The position numbers and the translations under genes were made by a program. This document shows, piece after piece, positions 35,053 through 42,952 of a stretch of 51,358 nt of DNA. The notes beneath the pieces are model-generated. The model searched no databases. It had not been told where the DNA came from and was given only the letters and a program-made list of their open reading frames with translations. This DNA comes from Pseudomonadota bacterium (GTDB taxonomy: Bacteria > Pseudomonadota > Alphaproteobacteria > Rhizobiales > Devosiaceae): NCBI GenBank assembly GCA_023433775.1, contig JAEYTY010000160.1, positions 1-51,358 on the forward strand. The letters are read 5' to 3'. Numbering within the stretch: the stretch's first letter is position 1; every line of letters starts with the position of its first letter.

Positions 35053-37089
35053 ATGTCGCAGCCAGACGATCTCTTCGGGGAACAGCCCTCGGGTGACCAG
35101 ACGCCACCGCCGACGCCAAAGCCCGCGCCCAAGGCGAAGGCCGAAGCCAGCGCCGAGCCGCAGGCCCAGAACGGCTATGGCGCCGCCGACATCGAAATTC
35201 TCGAAGGCCTCGAGCCCGTCCGCCGCCGTCCCGGCATGTATATCGGCGGCACCGACAACAATGCCCTGCACCACCTCTTTGCCGAGGTGATCGACAATTC
35301 CATGGACGAGGCCATTGCCGGCCACGCCACGCGCATCGAGGTCCATCTCGGCGCCGATGGATACATAACGGTTACCGATAATGGCCGCGGCATCCCGGTC
35401 GAAAAACACCCGAAATTCCCCAATCGCTCCACGCTCGAAATCGTCCACACCGTGCTGCACGCCGGCGGCAAATTCGACTCCAAGGCCTATGAAACCTCGG
35501 GCGGTCTGCACGGCGTTGGCGTCTCCGTCGTCAACGCCCTCTCCGACGACATGGTCGTGGAAGTCGCGCGCGAGCAGCAGCTTTACCGCATCGCCTTTTC
35601 GCGCGGCATTCCCCAGGGCGATGTCGAGCCGCTGGGCCGGGTGAACAATCGCCGCGGCACCACCACCCGCTTCCACCCCGATCCGGAAATTTTTGGGCCC
35701 ACCGCCCATTTCTCCGCCGGCCGCATTTTCCGCATGACCCGCGCCAAGGCCTATCTCTTCGGCGGCGTCGAACTGCGCTGGAGCTGCGACGAGGAACTAG
35801 CCAGCGAAGACGTGCCGGCCAAGGCCGTCTTCCACTATCCCGATGGCCTCAAGGACTTCATGTCTGCCCGCATCGAGGGCGAAACCCGCATTGTCGATGA
35901 CATTTTTTCTGGCAAAAGCGGCAAGCCCGGCACCCATGGCTCGGTCGAATGGGCCATTGCCTGGAGCCTGGGCGATGGCGGGGTCTCCTCCTATTGCAAC
36001 ACCGTGCCCACCCCCGATGGCGGCACGCATGAGGCGGGCCTCCGCATGGCCCTGCTGCGCGGCCTCAAAACCTATGCCGAGCTGACCAAGAACAAGAACG
36101 CCGCCATTCTCACCGCCGAGGACGTGCTGAGCCATTGCACGGCCATGCTCTCCGTCTTCGTGCGCGAGCCCGAATTTGTCGGCCAGACCAAGGACAAGCT
36201 TGCCTCCGGCGAAGCCACGCGCATCGTCGATACCGCCCTGCGCGATGCCTTCGACCATTGGCTGGCCGCCTCGCCCCAGCAGGCCGGCAAGCTCATGGAT
36301 TGGGCGATTGAGCGCGCCGAAGAGCGCCTTCGCCGCCGCAAGGAAAAGGAAATCGACCGCGCCAGCGCCACGCGCAAACTGCGCCTGCCCGGCAAGCTTG
36401 CCGATTGCACCCAGAACGCCGCCCAGGGCGCCGAGCTCTTCATCGTCGAAGGTGACTCGGCTGGCGGCAGCGCCAAGCAGGCCCGCAGCCGCGCCAATCA
36501 GGCCGTGCTGCCCCTGCGCGGCAAAATTCTCAACGTTGCCGGCGCCAGCCGCGACAAGCTCCACGCCAATCAGCTCATCGCCGATCTCATCCAGGCTCTG
36601 GGCTGCGGCACGCGGGATCGCTACGCCGAAGATGATTTGCGCTACGACAAGATCATCATCATGACCGATGCTGACGTCGACGGCGCCCATATTGCATCGC
36701 TGCTGATCACCTTCTTCTTCCAGGAAATGCCGCGCCTCATCGAAAACGGCCATCTCTATCTCGCCCTGCCCCCGCTCTATCGCCTGAGCCAGGGCGGCAA
36801 GACGCTCTATGCCCGCGACGACGCCCATAAGGACGAGTTGATCGCCACCGAATTCACCGGCAAGGGCAAGATCGACATGACCCGCTTCAAGGGCCTGGGC
36901 GAAATGCCCTTCGCCCACCTGCGCGAAACCACCATGTCGCCCAAAACCCGTACCCTGCTGCAGGTCAAAATCCTCGATGACCGCGACGCCACCGCCAAAA
37001 GCGTTGATCGCCTGATGGGCAACAAACCCGAAGCCCGCTTCGACTTCATCCAGGAAAACGCGGCTTTCGCGACGGACCTCGATATCTGA
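35053..37089 (+). CDS. parE: DNA topoisomerase IV subunit B
   Basis: A 678-residue ATPase subunit of topoisomerase IV, which decatenates daughter chromosomes with ParC. The GHKL ATP site (VIDNSMDEA, DNGRGIPV, GGLHGVGVSVVNAL) and the TOPRIM residues (EGDSAGGSA and DADVDGAHI) are present. A Pro/Ala/Lys-rich tail of ~40 residues precedes the ATPase core. I start at 35053 (MSQPDDLFGEQ); the open frame upstream reads as leader. The ParE rather than GyrB assignment rests on the ~680-residue length and the absence of the large GyrB insert. Confidence 0.93.
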   Translation: MSQPDDLFGEQPSGDQTPPPTPKPAPKAKAEASAEPQAQNGYGAADIEILEGLEPVRRRPGMYIGGTDNNALHHLFAEVIDNSMDEAIAGHATRIEVHLGADGYITVTDNGRGIPVEKHPKFPNRSTLEIVHTVLHAGGKFDSKAYETSGGLHGVGVSVVNALSDDMVVEVAREQQLYRIAFSRGIPQGDVEPLGRVNNRRGTTTRFHPDPEIFGPTAHFSAGRIFRMTRAKAYLFGGVELRWSCDEELASEDVPAKAVFHYPDGLKDFMSARIEGETRIVDDIFSGKSGKPGTHGSVEWAIAWSLGDGGVSSYCNTVPTPDGGTHEAGLRMALLRGLKTYAELTKNKNAAILTAEDVLSHCTAMLSVFVREPEFVGQTKDKLASGEATRIVDTALRDAFDHWLAASPQQAGKLMDWAIERAEERLRRRKEKEIDRASATRKLRLPGKLADCTQNAAQGAELFIVEGDSAGGSAKQARSRANQAVLPLRGKILNVAGASRDKLHANQLIADLIQALGCGTRDRYAEDDLRYDKIIIMTDADVDGAHIASLLITFFFQEMPRLIENGHLYLALPPLYRLSQGGKTLYARDDAHKDELIATEFTGKGKIDMTRFKGLGEMPFAHLRETTMSPKTRTLLQVKILDDRDATAKSVDRLMGNKPEARFDFIQENAAFATDLDI

Positions 37090-37103
37090 CGGAAGGGAGA
37101 TGT

Positions 37104-37742
37104 GTGCCCAGACTTCTGGCCGTGCTGGTCGGATTGGCGATCTGCTATTTTCCGACCTATGTGAACCCCCTCCTCCGGCTCTTTGAGATCGAACTCGGAT
37201 TTGAGGGCCCAGCCTCCATCATCGTATGGAATTGGCTGGCGGTGGCCGCAATTCTGGCACTCGTGATCTTTGTCGAGCGCAGACCGTTTTCGTCCATCCT
37301 GATCAAGCGGCCCAACGCCAAGGATATCGAAACCGCTCTGTTCCTTTGGGGCATCGCCATGGCATGGCATTGGCTTGCCGCCACCCTGCTCCCTCCGGCG
37401 CAAGACACCGGCACCGCTACACTGGTCGCGCTGTCCATCCCGGTTCTGCTGGCGATGATCGTGACCACGGCGATAACCGAAGAAATCCTGTTTCGCGGCT
37501 ACCCGATAGAACGCATCAACGAGCTGACATCCACGGCCTGGATCGGGCCTTCTGTCAGCTTTCTCATCTTCGTCCTACCCCACCTGACGTTTTTCGGCCC
37601 GGGCTGGCTCCTCTATCACGGCGGCGGCACGCTGATGATTTACCTGCTCTACCTGCGCCGGCGAAACCTCGTGGCCTGTATGCTTCTGCACTTGCTGGTC
37701 AATCTGCCCATCGTGATCCCCGCGTCCGGCCTGTTTGGCTGA
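37104..37742 (+). CDS. CPBP family intramembrane glutamic endopeptidase
   Basis: A 212-residue membrane protein with six or seven helices. The catalytic motif EEILFR (126-131, EExxxR) and a downstream FxxxH/HxxxB-type segment (LPHLTFFG and LLYHGGG) match the CPBP (Abi/CAAX protease-like) family. The start is GTG with GGGAG upstream, 14 bp after parE, so it is probably co-transcribed. Family members process prenylated proteins in eukaryotes and act in bacteriocin immunity or protein maturation in bacteria; the target here is unknown. Confidence 0.85.
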   Translation: MPRLLAVLVGLAICYFPTYVNPLLRLFEIELGFEGPASIIVWNWLAVAAILALVIFVERRPFSSILIKRPNAKDIETALFLWGIAMAWHWLAATLLPPAQDTGTATLVALSIPVLLAMIVTTAITEEILFRGYPIERINELTSTAWIGPSVSFLIFVLPHLTFFGPGWLLYHGGGTLMIYLLYLRRRNLVACMLLHLLVNLPIVIPASGLFG

Positions 37743-37956
37743 AGAGGCCCAACTTTCTGGGCTAACCCGAGGTCGCAGCACGCGCAACACCGCAAAAGCA
37801 ATGAGCGGCACGTAGAGCCAAATACTGGCGGTCGCTGACCGCAATTCGGGAATCGTTGCTGGTGGCACTGTTCGGATCAGAGTAGATCATTCTGGCGCTT
37901 GCATACGAGTTATAGATATGAGTGGTCTATTGACCGGAACCATCGTTGGGGGACGA

Positions 37957-39456
37957 ATGCCTGGCTCGATTGAAATCTGCAATCTGCGCAATATTCAGCG
38001 CTTGAAATTCTCAATTCCCGACCGAGGCGTGTGGCTGCTAACCGGCGCGAATGGGTCGGGGAAGACCTCGCTACTGGCCTGCATTCGGCGATTGGGTAGC
38101 CGCAATGCCTTTCCCGTGCACTTTCCATCGTCCTTGCGTTCTGATCGCCTCGACAATCACGCAACGGGAACTGTAACCTACGAAGTCAACGGCACCACAG
38201 TCGAGTACGCCTATCGAGGTGAGCGTTGGACCCCAAGGCCGCGCAGCGCGTCGCATATGTTCCAGAGCTTTGGGTACTCCTCGGTCACCTACATTGGCGC
38301 TACAGCGGATCGCATAACGCCGAGGCCTGAAGACTTCGATACGCGACACGTAAAACCAGTCGACAAGCAAATTATCGCCGCCGCCAACCAGATCTTTCAG
38401 ACTAACAAGTTCTCGAATCTGCGCTCGATTAATCTCGCACGAGGTGTCGGCAATGATGCCTTTGTGTTGTCTTTGGGCACATCACCCCAGACCTATCATT
38501 CGGAAAAGCACTTCAGCCTTGGGGAGTTGTGCGTTCTAAAGCTGCTGCGCTTGTTAAAAAACGTCGCGAACAACAGTATGATCATCGTAGACGAGTTGGA
38601 GATGGCACTCCACCCGCGCGCGCAGGTGGAGTTGCTTCGCTATCTGGATGGGCAAGCTAAAGCTAAGTCGCTGACAGTCATTTTTTCGACCCACTCCGTT
38701 ACCCTGCTCAAGACGATAGACCACTCCCGCATCATCTATCTGGAGAAGCAGGATGACGGTGAGATCAGACCTATAGTGGGATGCTTCCCCACGTACGCGA
38801 TCGGCAATATCGCCTCAGACGAAGAGGCCCTCCCTGATATCATGCTATATGTCGAGGATCTTTTCGCCAGAGATTTCTTGAACTCGTTCTACGAGCTTTT
38901 CGTCAACGAGAAATACACCGACCCCACCCTTCGTCCATCGGCGAAAATTGTGCCCGTGGGAGGGTTCAACGAAGTGATCGGATTCTTGGACCGCAATCGT
39001 TCCGTGCTTCCGGTTTCTGTCAGGCAAATGGCGGTTCTCGACAAGGACGTTTCAGACGAGGTGATTTCGGCCTGGAGAAAATCGAACAAGCATACCAAGC
39101 TGTCAAAATACACTGAGCTAAGGAAGCAGATCGCGTTCCTGCCCTTTACTCCGGAAGTTGGGTTGATGGAGTTTGCGGCCGACAATCCTGCAGCCTTTGA
39201 ACAAAAGCTGCGCGACAGATTTGGAGACAATCTGCTGCACGTGAGAAGCATTCTCTCGAAATATGACGTATCGCTCCAAGGAGCGGATCAGAGGAAAGCA
39301 TCAAAAGTTATTGTCGAGGAGCTAACCGAGTATCTGAAGACGCGTACCCAAGGAACGGACGAAGTCATCAGGGAGAAACTGTCTGGCGTGTTCGCCACAG
39401 GGTCTTGGTCCATGTACAAGGCGAGCTTTATGGCCCTACTTGGCAGCCTCGTCTAA
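37957..39456 (+). CDS. OLD-like ATPase with C-terminal TOPRIM-like domain
   Basis: A 499-residue protein (the frame allows an upstream ATG at 37918, 13 residues longer; I prefer 37957 because the typical family start lies about 8 residues before the first strand NLRNIQRLKF). The N-terminal ABC/SMC-like ATPase has Walker A GANGSGKTS (30-38), signature FSLGE (186-190), Walker B MIIVDELEM (208-216) and H-loop FSTHS (243-247). The second half has YVED (Glu300) and LDKD (Asp362, Asp364), the pattern of OLD-type TOPRIM nucleases. Such proteins include phage-defence effectors (OLD, GajA, retron partners). Base composition is less GC-rich than its neighbours, which suggests transfer. No partner gene of Gabija or retron type is adjacent. 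A nuclease or defence role is inference. Confidence 0.8.
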   Translation: MPGSIEICNLRNIQRLKFSIPDRGVWLLTGANGSGKTSLLACIRRLGSRNAFPVHFPSSLRSDRLDNHATGTVTYEVNGTTVEYAYRGERWTPRPRSASHMFQSFGYSSVTYIGATADRITPRPEDFDTRHVKPVDKQIIAAANQIFQTNKFSNLRSINLARGVGNDAFVLSLGTSPQTYHSEKHFSLGELCVLKLLRLLKNVANNSMIIVDELEMALHPRAQVELLRYLDGQAKAKSLTVIFSTHSVTLLKTIDHSRIIYLEKQDDGEIRPIVGCFPTYAIGNIASDEEALPDIMLYVEDLFARDFLNSFYELFVNEKYTDPTLRPSAKIVPVGGFNEVIGFLDRNRSVLPVSVRQMAVLDKDVSDEVISAWRKSNKHTKLSKYTELRKQIAFLPFTPEVGLMEFAADNPAAFEQKLRDRFGDNLLHVRSILSKYDVSLQGADQRKASKVIVEELTEYLKTRTQGTDEVIREKLSGVFATGSWSMYKASFMALLGSLV

Positions 39457-39612
39457 CACTGCCCGGCATCGGTGAGCAAACTGGTGAGCCGCTGCTGGCA
39501 GTTCAGTTCTCCATCATCTCTGCCTAAATGTAGACAGCTGGTGTGATACGGGTCACAAGCTCCATAGAGCCTTTGAAACTTATCCCCGCCCCTCCACCGT
39601 CCCTTATTCTCT

Positions 39613-39789
39613 CCCCATCAGCCGGGCACGGATGGGGTTGCAACGATCACCGCCCGGCGACAGTCGGGTGGGCTCGCCATCGTTAGCAGGAGCCTGGGTC
39701 TGGAGATGGGTCCGTGGCAGCAATGCCCCCCTACAAAACCTCCTCGCCCGAAACCCCGACGCCCCGAGGCGGTTTTCGTCTCGTTTTTT
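39613..39789 (+). ncRNA. Candidate structured RNA ending at a terminator-like hairpin
   Basis: Two perfect 7-bp inverted repeats interlock: CCCCATC (39613-39619) with GATGGGG (39631-39637), and GCCGGGC (39621-39627, inside the first loop) with GCCCGGC (39652-39658). This is an H-type pseudoknot layout. Downstream a hairpin CGAGGCG-GTTTT-CGTCTCG is followed by TTTTTT (to 39788), a good plus-strand terminator. The pairings also exist on the minus strand, so the transcribed strand is unproven; the terminator favours plus. No match to tmRNA, RNase P, SRP or 6S motifs was found by eye. A C4-type antisense RNA is one possibility. Confidence 0.35.
39764..39788 (+). terminator. Terminator-like hairpin with T-run in the non-coding stretch
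   Basis: CGAGGCG and CGTCTCG pair (one G-U) around GTTTT and are followed by six T. A second copy of the same left arm, GAGGCGG-AAT-CCGTCTC, lies at about 39797-39813, and the outer arms GCCCCGAG (39761) and CTCGGGGC (39811-39818) can pair across both, so alternative structures are possible. Confidence 0.5.
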
Positions 39790-40242
39790 AGTTTCTGAGG
39801 CGGAATCCGTCTCGGGGCACCATCTACCAAGCGAAACCGCGAGGCTTTTAGCCGGGCGGCGCAAAACTATGTCCGTTGTTATAGCCACGTTACCGAGGGC
39901 GTGCCCAAAGGCAGAACCACCATCCCGCAATGCTAACCTTAAATTGGCCAAAATCATTGACAGGCCGGGGCTTTGCGCTATGGTCCGCGCCGCCGGTAGA
40001 GTACCAAGTGCGCGCAGGTCAAACATGCACCGCAGCGCCTGGATAGCCGACGTGCACGCGACTGGCCCATGTCAGCCTGCTGCAGCCCGAGATGCGGGTG
40101 CTGAGAAAATGATGATTGGTTGGCACCCACCAGAGACCCTGTCCGAGCCGGACCGGGCCTGTTGACCTCCAATGCCCGGAGACGCGCCCCGGCAATCCTG
40201 CCAGGAACGATACCGGACAGCACCCTGAGTGGAACCAACGAC

Positions 40243-41742
40243 TTGACCGACACCTTTTCCGGACTGGGCCTTTCAACCAAAGTCAGCGACGCCGTAGCGG
40301 CAGCCGGCTATACCAAGCCCACCGAAATCCAGGCGCAGGCGATACCGCACCTGCTTCAGCGCAAGGACCTGATCGGCATTGCCCAGACCGGAACGGGCAA
40401 GACAGCCTCTTTCGTCCTGCCCATGCTGACCCTGCTCGAAACCGGCCGCGCCCGCGCCCGTATGCCCCGCACGCTCATTCTCGAGCCGACGCGCGAACTC
40501 GCGGCGCAGGTCGCCGAAAATTTCGAAAAATACGGCAAGAACAACCGCCTCACCATGGCGCTGATCATTGGCGGCGTGTCCTTCGAAGACCAGAACAAGA
40601 AGCTTGATCGCGGCGTGGACGTGCTGATCGCAACGCCGGGCCGCCTGCTCGATCAGATCGAGCGCGGCAAGATCATGCTCAATGGCGTCGAAATTCTCGT
40701 CATCGACGAAGCCGACCGTATGCTCGACATGGGCTTCATCGACGACATCGAAAAGATTTGTTCGCGCCTGCCGCCCCGTCGCCAGACCATGCTGTTCTCG
40801 GCCACCATGGATGGCCAGATCGAAAAGCTGACCAAAAAATTCCTTCGCGACCCGGTCCATGTCCAGGTGTCGCGCACCGCATCGACCGCCGAGACCATCG
40901 ACCAGAAGCTGGTCAAGGTCGGCTCCAAGCCCGAAGACAAGCGGGCTTCGCTGCGCGATCGCATTCGCGCCGCCGAGGGCCTGACCAATGCGATCATCTT
41001 CTGCAATCGCAAGCGCGACGTGGCCACCCTCGCCCGCTCGCTTGAACGCCACGGCTTTTCCGCCGGCGCTCTCCACGGCGATATGGACCAGAAGAGCCGC
41101 ACGGAAACTCTCGACGCTTTCAAGAACAATCGCCTGACCCTGCTTGTGGCTAGCGACGTTGCCGCCCGTGGCCTTGATATTCCCGCCGTGAGCCATGTGT
41201 TCAATTTCGACGTGCCCGTCCACGCCGAAGACTATGTGCACCGCATCGGTCGCACCGGGCGCGCGGGCCGTTCCGGCGTCGCCTACACTTTTGTGGGCCC
41301 CGCCGACAGCAAGCATCTCGATGCCATCATCAAGCTGATTCAGAAGCCCATCGATTGGCTCGAAACCGCCAAAGCGTCCACTTCGGCGCCCGCTCCCTCG
41401 TCCGCAGACGCTGATGATGAAACGCCTTCTGCCGAGCGGCCCAAACGCGGTCGCCGCGGTCGTGCGGGCGCCAAGTCGACTCGGCCTGAAGCAGCTCCTG
41501 TCGAACAGTCTGAAATGGCAGCGCCGCAAGCAGAACCTGTTGCCGCTGTTGAAGAAAAAGCCAAGGCCCGGCCAACGCAGAACAGGCGCCCTGCCCGCGA
41601 AGACAAGAGCGAAGAAAAGCCAGCCGCCCGTCGCCGGCGCAATGAAAACCCGTCCGTCGAAGACGACAAGGACAGCAATTCATTTGGCGATGCCGGCCCA
41701 ATTCCCGCCTTCCTTTTGCGCCCGACGCGGATCGTCCCCTGA
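40243..41742 (+). CDS. rhlE: DEAD-box RNA helicase, RhlE-like
   Basis: A 499-residue ATP-dependent RNA helicase. Motifs in order: the Q-motif (TKPTEIQAQAIP), AQTGTGKT, PTRELA, TPGRLLD, DEAD in VIDEADRMLDMGF, SAT, and HRIGRTGRAG. The last ~130 residues are Ala/Arg/Lys/Glu-rich and disordered, as is usual for RNA-binding tails. The start is uncertain: no ATG lies near the family start, so I use TTG at 40243 (LTDTFSGLGLS), preceded by a weak purine-rich site. Upstream ATG and TTG codons in frame exist at 40120 and 40162, but the residues there are not family-like. Likely roles are ribosome assembly, mRNA decay and cold growth. Confidence 0.9.
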   Translation: MTDTFSGLGLSTKVSDAVAAAGYTKPTEIQAQAIPHLLQRKDLIGIAQTGTGKTASFVLPMLTLLETGRARARMPRTLILEPTRELAAQVAENFEKYGKNNRLTMALIIGGVSFEDQNKKLDRGVDVLIATPGRLLDQIERGKIMLNGVEILVIDEADRMLDMGFIDDIEKICSRLPPRRQTMLFSATMDGQIEKLTKKFLRDPVHVQVSRTASTAETIDQKLVKVGSKPEDKRASLRDRIRAAEGLTNAIIFCNRKRDVATLARSLERHGFSAGALHGDMDQKSRTETLDAFKNNRLTLLVASDVAARGLDIPAVSHVFNFDVPVHAEDYVHRIGRTGRAGRSGVAYTFVGPADSKHLDAIIKLIQKPIDWLETAKASTSAPAPSSADADDETPSAERPKRGRRGRAGAKSTRPEAAPVEQSEMAAPQAEPVAAVEEKAKARPTQNRRPAREDKSEEKPAARRRRNENPSVEDDKDSNSFGDAGPIPAFLLRPTRIVP

Positions 41743-41780
41743 TATTTGAAAATATAGTCCGGATAAGCCCATAAACTGGC

Positions 41781-41800
41781 CCCTGCACGGTTGTGCAGGG
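41781..41800. repeat. Perfect hairpin between rhlE and the GGDEF gene
   Basis: CCCTGCAC-GGTT-GTGCAGGG forms an 8-bp perfect stem, 39 bp after the helicase stop. No T-run follows on either strand, so it is either a weak terminator or a leader structure of the next gene. Confidence 0.5.
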
Positions 41801-41881
41801 CATAGCGGGGCAGGTATTTAGAAGGGGCGACTCAATAGCAGATAAAACCTGCAGTCGGCGCAACGAGGCGCGGGGTGAGCT

Positions 41882-42952
41882 TTGTCGGAACAGGAATTCA
41901 AACGCGCAATGGGCTACGCCAACGCGGCGTTCGATCTGCTGAAGCGCAGTAGCATTCCCCCCTATCCGCAGTTCTACGAACTGCTCTACACCTATGCCAC
42001 GGGCGTCAATCCGTCCCTCAACAACCGGATCAACGCCATCTTCCGCAGCGGCACCTCGCCGTCGACCGATCTGGCCGAAACGCTCTACAACGAATTCCTC
42101 AAGTCCGACGTCAACGACCGCATGTCGAGCGTGTCGGAGCGGATGCAGGCTCGCATCGGCGCCGTTCACCAGGCCATCGATTCGGCCATGACCAATGCCA
42201 ACGCCTATGCCGGCTCCCTGCAATCAGCCAGCGGCGACCTGGCCCGCGACATTTCCGCCGATGACATGAAGGAACTGGCCGGTCGGCTACTCGCCGAAAC
42301 CCGAAGGATGCAGGACACCAACCGCCAACTCGAAAAGAAGCTGCAAGCCTCCCGCGACGACATTTCCGCCCTGCAGCGTGATCTCGACGATGTCCGGCGC
42401 GAATCCATGCTCGATCCGCTGACCAAGATCGCCAATCGCAAGAGCCTCGACGAAGGTCTTGAAGACGCCATGACCGCCGCTGCCATGACTGGCGATGCGC
42501 TCTGCCTGATGTTGATCGACATCGACCACTTCAAGAATTTCAACGACACCTATGGTCATCAAACCGGCGATCAGGTGCTGCGGCTCGTTGCCATGACGCT
42601 CAAATCCAACATCAAGGGCAAAGATCTCGCCGCGCGCTATGGCGGCGAAGAATTCGTCGCCCTGCTGCCCTCAACCGACCTCGAAGGCGCGGTCATCGTT
42701 GCGGAAAATATCCGAAAGGCCATCCAGGCCAAGGAATTGCTGAAGCGCTCAACCAATGAGAAGCTCGGCCGCATAACCGCGTCCTTCGGCGTCGCCGCCT
42801 TCCACATGACCGATACTGCCGCCTCATTCATCGAGCGCGCCGACCGCTGCCTCTACGCCGCCAAACATGCCGGCCGCAACCGCGTCATCAGCGAAAACGA
42901 ATTGGCCGCAATCGACGCCGCAGCCGCCAATGCCGGCGCCTCCGCCGCCTAA
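41882..42952 (+). CDS. GGDEF domain protein (probable diguanylate cyclase)
   Basis: A 356-residue soluble protein. Residues ~1-130 are helical, with a motif (PQFYELLYTYATGVNPSLN) seen in other rhizobial GGDEF proteins but not named. A coiled coil spans about 130-175. The GGDEF domain (175-340) has DPLTKIANR, the metal segment MLIDIDHFKNFND, and GGEEF at 254-258. The I-site position reads KGKD (245-248), a Lys for Arg variant, so feedback control may be weak. The start is TTG at 41882 by reading frame and family N-terminus; an in-frame ATG lies at 41912. The stop overlaps the convergent aroA stop (CTAA). Confidence 0.88.
   Translation: MSEQEFKRAMGYANAAFDLLKRSSIPPYPQFYELLYTYATGVNPSLNNRINAIFRSGTSPSTDLAETLYNEFLKSDVNDRMSSVSERMQARIGAVHQAIDSAMTNANAYAGSLQSASGDLARDISADDMKELAGRLLAETRRMQDTNRQLEKKLQASRDDISALQRDLDDVRRESMLDPLTKIANRKSLDEGLEDAMTAAAMTGDALCLMLIDIDHFKNFNDTYGHQTGDQVLRLVAMTLKSNIKGKDLAARYGGEEFVALLPSTDLEGAVIVAENIRKAIQAKELLKRSTNEKLGRITASFGVAAFHMTDTAASFIERADRCLYAAKHAGRNRVISENELAAIDAAAANAGASAA

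Larger units (their letters stand above)
39457..40242. other. Long non-coding stretch with RNA-like structure
   Basis: About 785 bp between the OLD-like gene and the DEAD-box helicase. No ORF in any frame looks coding; the longest (39604-40026, minus, 140 codons) has no domain and runs through strong inverted repeats. It contains a candidate pseudoknot at 39613-39658 and a set of GAGGCGG hairpins with a T-run at 39761-39818. It may encode a structured RNA, a helicase leader, or a remnant of a mobile element. Confidence 0.55.

Noticed and set aside
37575..37868. A 97-codon minus-strand ORF with a hydrophobic start near the end of the CPBP gene
   Set aside because: A short membrane-like stretch (IWLYVPLIAFAVL) looked like a gene relic, but the start is a GTG without a ribosome site and most of the frame lies opposite the CPBP gene.
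39457..40242. tmRNA, RNase P RNA, SRP RNA or 6S RNA in the non-coding stretch
   Set aside because: I looked for the tag-encoding and tRNA-like parts of tmRNA, the GAGGAAAGTCC core of RNase P and the GGAAGCAG loop of SRP RNA and found none. 6S has too little sequence signal to exclude by eye.
41743..41881. c-di-GMP (GEMM) riboswitch before the second GGDEF gene
   Set aside because: The conserved GGACGCAAAGCC-type core and the partner helix are absent.
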